The notes under the pieces were generated by a model. The model saw only the letters and a program-made list of their open reading frames with translations, was not told where the DNA came from and made no database searches. Shown here in pieces: positions 7,113-13,532 of a stretch of 15,312 bases of DNA (position 1 is the stretch's first letter; every line of letters begins with the position of its first letter). The position numbers and the translations under genes are program-made. The stretch is from contig JABURN010000212.1 of the NCBI GenBank assembly GCA_014762585.1, forward strand, positions 1 to 15,312. Reading direction: 5' to 3'. Source of the DNA: Methylophaga sp. (GTDB taxonomy: Bacteria > Pseudomonadota > Gammaproteobacteria > Nitrosococcales > Methylophagaceae).

Positions 7113-8342
7113 ATGCTGAATATCATCTGGATCGCCTTTTTTCTGATCGCCTTTGCGGTGGCACTGTTCAAGCTTATTGTGCTTGGCGATCAGATGGTGT
7201 TCTCCCAGTTGATGGAGGCCATGTTTGAACTGGCCAAAACCGCCTTTGAAATCTCCCTTGGGCTGACCGGTATTCTTGCTCTCTGGCTGGGTATTATGAA
7301 AATCGGTGAGCGCAGTGGCTTTGTTGATTTGCTTACGCGTGGCCTGACCCCGCTGTTCCAGCGACTGATGCCGGACATCCCGAGAAACCATCCCGCTCTT
7401 GGCTCGATGGTCATGAATATCTCTGCCAATGCATTAGGCCTTGATAATGCTGCCACGCCGCTGGGCATTAAAGCTATGAAAGAGCTGCAGGAACTGAACC
7501 CGTTCAAGGACACGGCGAGCAATGCCCAGATTCTTTTTCTGGTGATTAATACCTCGGCGGTTACGCTGTTTCCGGTCACTATCTTCACTTATCGAGCCCA
7601 GATGGGCGCCGCCAATCCGACTGATGTGTTTATTCCCATCCTGCTCGCGACCTACATGTCGACATTGGTGGGTCTGTTAACCGTTGCCTGGGTACAGAAA
7701 ATCAACCTGCTCGATCGCGTGGTGCTGGCCTATCTCGGTGGCTTTACCCTACTGGTCGTCGGCCTGCTTGGCTACTTTGCCAGCCTGTCACAGGACGCGA
7801 TGCTGAGTCAGTCCGCTTTCATCAGTAACGTCATTCTGTTCTCTCTTGTCGTGATCTTTATCAGTGCCGCTGCACTGAAAAAAGTGAATGCTTACGAAGC
7901 TTTTATCGACGGTGCCAAGGAAGGCTTTGAAACGGCGGTCAGAATTATTCCTTATCTGGTGGCCATGCTGGTCGCCATCGGCGTGTTCCGTGCCAGTGGT
8001 GCACTGGAGCTGATCTTTGACGGTCTTCGTAGCCTGGTTCTGAGCCTGGGGCTGGATGACCGCTTCATCGATGCGATGCCAACGGCATTGATGAAACCGT
8101 TCAGCGGCAGTGGTGCCCGCGCGATGATGGTCGATACCATGCAGGCTTATGGTGCTGACTCTTTCGCCGGCCGCCTGTCTTCCATCGTACAGGGCAGCAC
8201 AGAAACCACCTTTTACGTGCTGGCCGTGTATTTCGGCGCCGTCGGTATCAGAAATATCCGTCATGCGGTTGGTTGTGGTCTTGCTGCTGATTTTGCCGGT
8301 ATTATCGCCGCGATTAGTGTCGCCTACTGGTTCTTCGGCTGA
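7113..8342 (+). CDS. Fused SpmA-SpmB-type nucleoside recognition (Gate) domain membrane protein
   Basis: A 409-residue polytopic inner-membrane protein carrying two Gate-type domains (nucleoside recognition family, PF07670). The first half matches spore maturation protein A: ALWLGIMKIGERSGFVDLL, then NHPALGSMVMNISANALGLD near residues 92-111 and TPLGIKAMKELQELN. The second half matches SpmB: GAKEGFETAVRIIPYLVAML and GSTETTFYVLAVYFGAVG near residue 360. In Bacillus these are separate proteins needed for spore core dehydration. In non-sporulating proteobacteria the fusion is of unknown function, probably transport of an uncharacterised solute. The ATG at 7113 aligns with the usual N-terminus of SpmA, though no clear Shine-Dalgarno precedes it. 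It follows deaD by 76 nt with a weak terminator between, so its promoter is unclear. Confidence 0.88.
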   Translation: MLNIIWIAFFLIAFAVALFKLIVLGDQMVFSQLMEAMFELAKTAFEISLGLTGILALWLGIMKIGERSGFVDLLTRGLTPLFQRLMPDIPRNHPALGSMVMNISANALGLDNAATPLGIKAMKELQELNPFKDTASNAQILFLVINTSAVTLFPVTIFTYRAQMGAANPTDVFIPILLATYMSTLVGLLTVAWVQKINLLDRVVLAYLGGFTLLVVGLLGYFASLSQDAMLSQSAFISNVILFSLVVIFISAAALKKVNAYEAFIDGAKEGFETAVRIIPYLVAMLVAIGVFRASGALELIFDGLRSLVLSLGLDDRFIDAMPTALMKPFSGSGARAMMVDTMQAYGADSFAGRLSSIVQGSTETTFYVLAVYFGAVGIRNIRHAVGCGLAADFAGIIAAISVAYWFFG

Positions 8343-8349
8343 TTGTTAT

Positions 8350-8525
8350 TATCCGCTGATTTCGCAGATGATCGCTGATTAATAAAAAGTCAGTAGTATG
8401 TGGCAAGGTGGTTCGATCTGTTTTTATTATTAATGCAGGCGGAATGGTTTATATGATCTGTCGGCCTGATCTTCCGCTGTTCCTTACTCGCATTAATCTG
8501 TGAGCATCCCTGGCATCTGCGGATA
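8350..8525. repeat. Long imperfect inverted repeat in intergenic region
   Basis: The gene-free stretch 8343-8672 has matching blocks in inverted order: TATCCGC (8350-8356) with GCGGATA (8519-8525), CAGATG (8365-8370) with CATCTG (8514-8519), and GATTAAT (8377-8383) with ATTAATC (8492-8498). A further pair, GCGGAA (8439-8444) and TTCCGC (8472-8477), lies inside. AAAGTCA occurs just inside the left arm's inner edge (8386-8392) and just outside the right arm (8527-8533) as a direct repeat. The arms are imperfect, so this is a degenerate palindromic element at best: a REP- or MITE-like relic, or an mRNA 3' structure of the preceding gene. No transposase is present. Confidence 0.5.
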
Positions 8526-8672
8526 GAAAGTCACTCTGGAAAATAAAAAAATATCCTCTTTAATCAGAGAAATATGCTATTTTTAGCACCCCGTTCAAAC
8601 TCCTGCGCCTCGCCTGTTGCTGAGATTTCATGAGCCTCAAAACGGTTTAACGTTTGTATGGAGACCCCATGA
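8526..8672. other. AT-rich gene-free leader before the oxygenase gene
   Basis: No gene is seen here. It contains a run of A/T near 8540-8555, a short hairpin TGCTA-TTTT-TAGCA (8575-8588), and a palindrome AAACG-GTTTAA-CGTTT (8640-8655) ending 4 nt before the ribosome binding site of the next gene, where a regulator could act. I could not place a convincing -35/-10 pair. Confidence 0.4.
8660..8663 (+). promoter_or_regulatory. Ribosome binding site supporting a TTG start
   Basis: GGAG at 8660-8663 is 9 nt before the TTG at 8673 and 5 nt before an out-of-frame ATG at 8669. The oxygenase frame has a TGA at 8670-8672 directly before the TTG, so no upstream start is possible. The ATG opens only a 9-codon frame ending at 8698. 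Confidence 0.5.
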
Positions 8673-9311
8673 TTGAAAGCGCTCATCCAACCCCTTGAAT
8701 CTACCTATGATCTGATAGCCGATGCACTGGCAGACAGAGGCTACTGCATTCTGCCGCAATTATTGCCGCCAGAACTGAATATCGCCCTGCATCGTCGCGT
8801 GGCAAGACTGGACGATACTGATTTCCAGCGCGCCGGTATCGGCCGTGATCTCGATTTTCAGTTAAACAACAGCGTTCGCCAGGATCAGACCCGCTGGTTG
8901 ACTGCAGATAACCCTACAGATCGCGCTTATATCGACCAGATGGCTGATTTCAGGCTGGCGATCAACCGTCGCCTGTTTATGGGACTGTTTGATTACGAAT
9001 CGCATTATGCGCACTACCCGCCCGGCGCTTTTTACAAAAAACATCTGGATGCCTTTAAAGGACAATCCAATCGCGTGTTGACTACTGTGCTGTATCTGAA
9101 CCCGGAATGGCAGGCTGATGACGGCGGTCAGTTGCTGATTTATGCGTCGGATTCTGAAACCGTCATTGAAACGGTGAATCCCAACTTCGGTACATTTGTG
9201 ATTTTCCTCAGTGAGCAATTTCCACACGAAGTGGTCAAATCTCTGCGTGACCGTTACAGTATTGCGGGTTGGTTTCGATTACAGGATCCGCTGCAAGCCC
9301 CGGCGATATGA
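8673..9311 (+). CDS. 2-oxoglutarate/Fe(II)-dependent oxygenase, SM-20/prolyl-hydroxylase-like
   Basis: A 212-residue cytosolic member of the 2OG-Fe(II) oxygenase superfamily, expected to hydroxylate a substrate with O2 and 2-oxoglutarate. The iron ligands are H124 and D126 in YKKHLDAF and H185 in FPHEV; R194, nine residues after H185, would bind 2-oxoglutarate (RYSIAGWFR). The core strand RVLTTVLYLNPEWQADDGGQL is typical of the SM-20/PHD-like branch, which often modifies protein side chains, including translation factors. The substrate is unknown. The start is TTG, fixed by the TGA immediately upstream and a GGAG 9 nt before; family similarity begins around residue 15, so little can be missing. 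The stop overlaps the start of the deformylase gene by 4 nt (ATGA), implying coupled translation. Confidence 0.87.
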   Translation: MKALIQPLESTYDLIADALADRGYCILPQLLPPELNIALHRRVARLDDTDFQRAGIGRDLDFQLNNSVRQDQTRWLTADNPTDRAYIDQMADFRLAINRRLFMGLFDYESHYAHYPPGAFYKKHLDAFKGQSNRVLTTVLYLNPEWQADDGGQLLIYASDSETVIETVNPNFGTFVIFLSEQFPHEVVKSLRDRYSIAGWFRLQDPLQAPAI

Positions 9312-9862
9312 GTACTGATTTTTTTATTCACCAGCTCGGTCATCCGCTGCTCAGGCAGAAAGCCGAGCCAGTTGAAAGCATTGAAGATTCGGCATTTCAG
9401 CAACAGCTCGATGCCCTGTTGGCTTTTGTCATCGACAAAGGTGGCATGGGCATTGCGGCGCCGCAGGTCGGCATCAGCCAACGTTTTTTTATTCTGTCTT
9501 CTCATCCCAATGACCGTTATCCCTATGCGCCCGATGTACCGCCGTTTGCCGTGATCAACCCGGAGATTCTGGCCCATTCAGATACCACCAGTAAGGATTG
9601 GGAAGGTTGCCTGAGCCTGCCCGGCATCCGCGGTCTGGTACCACGCTATGAATGGATTGACGTGCGTTACCAGACCTATGCAGGCGAGACGGTGGAAACC
9701 CGCTACGAAGGCTTTATGGCAAGGGTATTCCAGCATGAACTGGATCACCTTAATGGCCATGTCTTTATCGACCGGGTTGAATCAAATCTGGAACTGATGA
9801 TGGAACAGGAATGGCAAAAGCAGATTGCTCATCCCAGGCAGAAGAGCCACTCTGATCACTGA
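9308..9862 (+). CDS. def: Peptide deformylase
   Basis: A 184-residue metallohydrolase that removes the formyl group from the N-terminal methionine of new proteins. All three signature motifs are present: GMGIAAPQVG (about 46-55), EGCLSLP (99-105) with metal ligand C101, and QHELDHLNG (142-150) with ligands H143 and H147 and catalytic E144. Between the first two motifs is a longer loop (HPNDRYPYAPDVPPF) than in E. coli Def (about 169 residues), and the C-terminal helix is Gln/Lys-rich. The ATG at 9308 overlaps the oxygenase stop as ATGA. The main gammaproteobacterial def normally sits beside fmt; neither fmt nor dprA is here, so this may be a second deformylase. Confidence 0.93.
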   Translation: MSTDFFIHQLGHPLLRQKAEPVESIEDSAFQQQLDALLAFVIDKGGMGIAAPQVGISQRFFILSSHPNDRYPYAPDVPPFAVINPEILAHSDTTSKDWEGCLSLPGIRGLVPRYEWIDVRYQTYAGETVETRYEGFMARVFQHELDHLNGHVFIDRVESNLELMMEQEWQKQIAHPRQKSHSDH

Positions 9863-9959
9863 AATTCATTTGTATTGACGCCATAAATCCATCTCTCCCG
9901 CTATCAGTCGTTTCATCCTATTTAACCAGTATTCTCAGTAATCCAATCCGTCTACCAGA

Positions 9960-9980
9960 GATGGGCTTTGCACGCCCTTC
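9960..9980 (+). terminator. Weak candidate terminator after def
   Basis: GGGC (9963-9966) pairs with GCCC (9974-9977) around a 7-nt loop, extended by GA/TC after one mismatch, and followed by a T-rich stretch (TTCTTATATTTCATTTTT). The stem is short and lies about 100 nt past the def stop. The AT-rich run that follows, to about 10036, may instead hold the promoter of the SLC13 gene; it contains several TATA-like hexamers but no clear -35. Confidence 0.3.
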
Positions 9981-10075
9981 TTATATTTCATTTTTGAATT
10001 TATATATCTTTTAATATTACTTCCATTTATATAAAACCCAGGCAAAATAAGCATTTTTCTGGTGTGGTGATAGAG

Positions 10076-11845
10076 ATGGACTGGCAAGCATGGCTGACTT
10101 TGCTGCTCACAGCAGCGGTACTGGTCACACTCATATTGACTCAAATCAGACCGCATATCGCCATGCTCACTGCACTCACCGTGTTACTGCTGACCGGGGT
10201 ACTGGAACCTGGCGCCGCATTGGCCGGTTTCAGTAACAGTGGTCTGCTGACGGTGGCCGCCATGTTTGTCGTTGCCGCCGGGCTGCATGCTTCAGGCGGA
10301 GTCGACCTGTTTGTCAAATCACTGATGGGCACACCGACTTCGATCAGGGGGGCCTATTTTCGTTTATTTACCCCCGTCGTAACCCTGAGTGCCTTTCTCA
10401 ATAACACGCCTGTCATTGCGACCTTGATTCCCGGTGTGCTGGCCTGGTGTAAACGCATCAATATCGCACCATCAAAAATACTGATTCCGCTCAGTTATAC
10501 CGCCATCCTCGGCGGCACCATTACCCTGATAGGCACCAGCACCAATCTGGTGGTGAATGGCCAATATCAGATGTTGACCGGTGAAGCCGGATTTTCATTG
10601 TTTTCAATTACCATCATCGGCCTGCCGGTTGCTGTGGCTGGACTGATCTTCATGTGGCTGTTTTTCCCCAAATGGCTACCCGATCTGAGTAAAAGCCACC
10701 TGTTTGAAAACGTTCGCGAGTTTACCCTGGAAGTCATGGTCGAACCGGGCGGCCCGCTGGTCGGTAAAAGTATCTCAGAAGCCGGTTTGCGTGATCAGAA
10801 AAGCGTCTTCCTGGTGGAAATCGAGCGTGATGGTACCCTGCTGACCGCCGTGCCTTCCGAAGAACGTCTGCATGATAACGATCGACTTGTTTTTGCTGGC
10901 GATACCCAGGGCATCACTGATCTGCTGAGAATACGCGGTATTCTGCCCTCCAGCACAACTTATGAAAATCAGGTTATGGCTGCTGAACGTCCCGAAAGAC
11001 GGCTGGTTGAAGCGGTCGTATCGCCGCATTGTGCCTCAATTGGTGAAATTTTACGCGAAACCGCTTTTCTCGAGCGCTACGGTGCCGTCATTATGGCAGT
11101 AGCCCGGGACGGCGAACGCTTGCCGGGCAATATGAGCAATATCAAGCTACAGGCGGGTGATACCCTGTTGCTGGAAGCCCGGCCGGCTTTTGTCACCCGT
11201 CAGCGTTACAACAAAGACTTTTTACTCATTAATGATCTGGGCGAAGAATCACCCAATCATGATAAAGCCTACCTGGCCTGGGGCATATTGCTGACTCTGG
11301 TCACAGCAGCAGGTTTCGGCCTCATCAGCATGCTTACCGCAGCAATGACCGGTGCCATTCTCATGATTCTCAGCCGCTGCTGTTCGGTCAACCAGGCGGA
11401 AAGAAGTCTGGATTTGACCGTGATCCTGACGATTGCGGCTTCGTTTGCACTGGGGACAGCCATCGAGACCACCGGTCTGGCATCACTGCTGGCCGACAAT
11501 ATTATCGGCCTCAGTCAGGGTCAGGCATGGTTGCTTTTGTTACTGACCTATATCACGGTATCAATATTAACCGAGCTCATCACCAATAATGCGGCCGCGA
11601 TTCTGATGCTGCCGATTGTGCTAGGCATCACAGAACAGGCTGATCTCGCCAGTGAGCCCTTTGTATTCGCCATTATGATGGCGGCTTCTGCCAGCTTCGC
11701 CACACCGCTCGGCTATCAAACCAATCTGATGGTGTACGGTCCCGGCAATTATCATTTTATGGATTTCATCCGGGTCGGCTTACCGATGAATCTGTTTATC
11801 GGTGGACTAACGGTGACACTGATTATGTTTATGTTTCCTTTCTAG
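10076..11845 (+). CDS. SLC13-type permease with two central RCK_C (TrkA-C) domains
   Basis: A 589-residue inner-membrane transporter of the ion transporter superfamily (SLC13/DASS-like). The N-terminal membrane half (about 1-205) has FLNNTPVIATLIPG and the pore hairpin GTSTNLVVNG. The C-terminal half (about 395-589) repeats the pattern with ITNNAAAILMLPIV and PLGYQTNLMVYGPG, as expected for the inverted repeat of this fold. Between them are two cytosolic RCK_C domains, at about 214-290 and 303-375, likely to bind a regulatory ligand. Proteins of this build are often annotated as sulfate or dicarboxylate permeases, but sequence does not settle the substrate. I chose ATG 10076 (weak GGTGA upstream); GTG codons 9 and 12 nt earlier are alternatives. 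No sulfur or organic-acid metabolism gene is adjacent. Confidence 0.88.
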   Translation: MDWQAWLTLLLTAAVLVTLILTQIRPHIAMLTALTVLLLTGVLEPGAALAGFSNSGLLTVAAMFVVAAGLHASGGVDLFVKSLMGTPTSIRGAYFRLFTPVVTLSAFLNNTPVIATLIPGVLAWCKRINIAPSKILIPLSYTAILGGTITLIGTSTNLVVNGQYQMLTGEAGFSLFSITIIGLPVAVAGLIFMWLFFPKWLPDLSKSHLFENVREFTLEVMVEPGGPLVGKSISEAGLRDQKSVFLVEIERDGTLLTAVPSEERLHDNDRLVFAGDTQGITDLLRIRGILPSSTTYENQVMAAERPERRLVEAVVSPHCASIGEILRETAFLERYGAVIMAVARDGERLPGNMSNIKLQAGDTLLLEARPAFVTRQRYNKDFLLINDLGEESPNHDKAYLAWGILLTLVTAAGFGLISMLTAAMTGAILMILSRCCSVNQAERSLDLTVILTIAASFALGTAIETTGLASLLADNIIGLSQGQAWLLLLLTYITVSILTELITNNAAAILMLPIVLGITEQADLASEPFVFAIMMAASASFATPLGYQTNLMVYGPGNYHFMDFIRVGLPMNLFIGGLTVTLIMFMFPF

Positions 11846-11865
11846 CAGACAACTCAGCGTTTTCT

Positions 11866-11888
11866 CTGACTGGAAGTCAGTGTGACTG
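11866..11888. repeat. Operator-like array of TGACT/AGTCA half-sites
   Basis: TGACT (11867-11871), AGTCA (11875-11879) and TGACT (11883-11887) alternate in orientation with starts exactly 8 nt apart and 3-nt gaps. The first pair forms a perfect 6-bp inverted repeat CTGACT-GGA-AGTCAG. It lies between the transporter stop and the next ATG (34 nt before it) with no T-run, so a DNA-binding site is more likely than a terminator. Confidence 0.45.
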
Positions 11889-11921
11889 TATGCTGGTGAG
11901 ACGACTTCAAAGGATGAATCA

Positions 11922-12476
11922 ATGGGACAAAAACTGACTGAATTATCTGAACGCCTGATTGAATTTATCAGGGAACAACACCTGTTTTTTGTCGGCACGG
12001 CGACCGAAGACAGTCGCGTTAATATCTCGCCCAAAGGCATGGATTCATTACGGGTGATGAATAGCCGACGGATAATCTGGCTCAATGTCACCGGCAGCGG
12101 CAACGAGACTGCCGCCCATGTACAGTTAAATCCCCGGATGACACTGATGTTTGCTGCCTTCAGCGGCAGGCCGATGATTCTCAGAGTCTACGGTACGGCC
12201 CGCGTCATCCATAAAAAAGACCCGGAGTGGTCTGGTCTGTATTCACTGTTTGATCCCCTGCCCGGCGCGCGTCAGGTTTTCGACCTTGATATCGATCTGG
12301 TTCAGACTTCCTGTGGCATGGCCGTGCCGCTGTTTGACTATGCCGGTGATCGTGAACAACTTAACCGCTGGGCTGAAAAACAGGGGGAAGTCGGTATCCG
12401 GGAATACTGGCGACAGAAAAACCAGCGGAGTATTGACGGGCTCAACACTGATATTGTCAAAAACAATATCGATTGA
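11922..12476 (+). CDS. Pyridoxamine 5'-phosphate oxidase-fold family protein
   Basis: A 184-residue cytosolic protein with the split-barrel flavin-binding fold of the PNPOx-like family (PF01243). The N-terminal part reads LIEFIREQHLFFVGTATEDSRVNISPKG, followed by strands RIIWLNVTGSGNETAAHVQLNPRMTLMF and RVYGTARVI, the typical order. The flavin-contact S-x-K-G (SPKG) and TGSGNETA stretch are present. The C-terminal third (QTSCGMAVPLFDYAGDREQL, then W-A-E-K-Q-G) resembles a subgroup annotated as pyridoxamine 5'-phosphate oxidase family protein whose substrate is unknown; it is not PdxH itself, which is longer and has a different C-terminus. AAAGGA lies 7 nt before the ATG. The gene ends exactly one base before the stop codon of the converging DUF3549 gene. 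Confidence 0.85.
   Translation: MGQKLTELSERLIEFIREQHLFFVGTATEDSRVNISPKGMDSLRVMNSRRIIWLNVTGSGNETAAHVQLNPRMTLMFAAFSGRPMILRVYGTARVIHKKDPEWSGLYSLFDPLPGARQVFDLDIDLVQTSCGMAVPLFDYAGDREQLNRWAEKQGEVGIREYWRQKNQRSIDGLNTDIVKNNID
12450..12470. repeat. 8-bp perfect hairpin at a convergent gene junction
   Basis: GATATTGT (12450-12457) and ACAATATC (12463-12470) form a perfect stem with a 5-nt loop, CAAAA. It lies inside the last codons of the oxidase-fold gene, 6 nt before its final base and 7 nt before the end of the converging gene. The stem is AT-rich and no U-run follows on either strand, so it is not a textbook terminator, but with no intergenic space it is the only candidate for ending transcripts here. 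Confidence 0.45.
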
Positions 12477-13526
12477 TCAGCCAAACATCAGACCGACGAA
12501 CTCGCTCAGCTTTTTGGACCGCTCCGGGTTGCGTAAAGCCTGCATCACCGGTTCACGCATGCCCGGCACAAACACCAGGTCGGCCAGTAACTGGCTGAAG
12601 CCCTCATAACCCGCCTCATTATGCGCCAATTGCTCCACATAGAGCTGGCACAATGACGGCTGCTGTAATGAGCGCCAGCAACGCCCGCCCAGCACCGCCA
12701 GTACCTCAATATGCTGACTGCAGGTATGTTTGAGCACGTGCTTGACCATCTGGTCGACCAGTCCTCTGGCCGGGCTGTTGGAAGCAGCACGCAGGCAGGC
12801 GCAGATCATATTGATATCAGGCTGTTTTTTTTCCAGTTGCACATCGACCCGTTGCGCCAGCACTTCGACGATACCCGCGGCCGGCTCTGCATTTTCCAGA
12901 AAGGTACTGAGTACATTAAACGGCTCAAATGGAATACGCGGCAGCGTTTCTATCAGTCCCAGTGTTTCCTCGTTATCATCGAGTCTGACTGCGACATCGG
13001 CCACGCCCTGCATGCCCAGCTGATTCCAGCTCTCCATTGGCCTTTTACCTGTGAAATAAGCATAGGCATCGGCATAATACGATGAAGGCTTGAGTGCCAG
13101 ACTTTTGGTCGCCTGGGCATTGAAAGCCGCCATTTTGTCTTCACGCGGGCTAAAGGTATAGGGACTGTCTTTGAGCGCGCCTTCAATCTGTTTGCCGTCT
13201 GCAGCAGCCAGCATGCACTCGCCCACCCGCTCCAGCAGCATCACCAGAAACTCATCGCGGGCTGACTGCAGCAACAGTCCCTGTTCATCCAGCGGAAACT
13301 TCAGAAACCACACATAGTGCTTATCTGCCGCATCCGGATGCCAGAAGATGACACCGAACAAAGCGCTGCGCTGAAACGGCAGTGGATAGGGCTTTGTTGC
13401 CCATTCAAAGCTGACAAACTGATCCGGGCTGAGCTTGGTGACCCGTCGCCCCATATCAAACACACGATACCTGGCACCGCTGTGATGCAGGAACTCACTC
13501 AGGGTCGTTATCTGCTTTTCTGCCAT
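12477..13526 (-). CDS. DUF3549 family protein of unknown function
   Basis: A 349-residue protein without signal peptide or membrane segments. I recognise it as a DUF3549-type protein (PF12069) from the opening ITTLSEFLHHSGARYRVFDMGRR and the stretch PYPLPFQRSALFGVIFWHP; family members occur in gammaproteobacteria and have no known function. The N-terminal half looks like a beta-rich domain (YVWFLKFPLDEQGLL). The C-terminal half is helical (MICACLRAASNSPARGLV, LAVLGGRCWRSLQQPSLCQL) and may be repeat-like. It starts 6 nt after the argJ stop with no visible Shine-Dalgarno, so expression probably depends on translation of argJ. Being downstream of secA-argJ does not by itself give a function. Its last base abuts the stop of the converging oxidase-fold gene. 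Confidence 0.8.
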   Translation of the reverse strand: MAEKQITTLSEFLHHSGARYRVFDMGRRVTKLSPDQFVSFEWATKPYPLPFQRSALFGVIFWHPDAADKHYVWFLKFPLDEQGLLLQSARDEFLVMLLERVGECMLAAADGKQIEGALKDSPYTFSPREDKMAAFNAQATKSLALKPSSYYADAYAYFTGKRPMESWNQLGMQGVADVAVRLDDNEETLGLIETLPRIPFEPFNVLSTFLENAEPAAGIVEVLAQRVDVQLEKKQPDINMICACLRAASNSPARGLVDQMVKHVLKHTCSQHIEVLAVLGGRCWRSLQQPSLCQLYVEQLAHNEAGYEGFSQLLADLVFVPGMREPVMQALRNPERSKKLSEFVGLMFG

Positions 13527-13532
13527 GCGGTA

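Noticed and set aside
8575..8588. TGCTA-TTTT-TAGCA as a terminator
   Set aside because: The stem is only 5 bp and AT-rich, and no T-run follows, so it does not meet the usual pattern.
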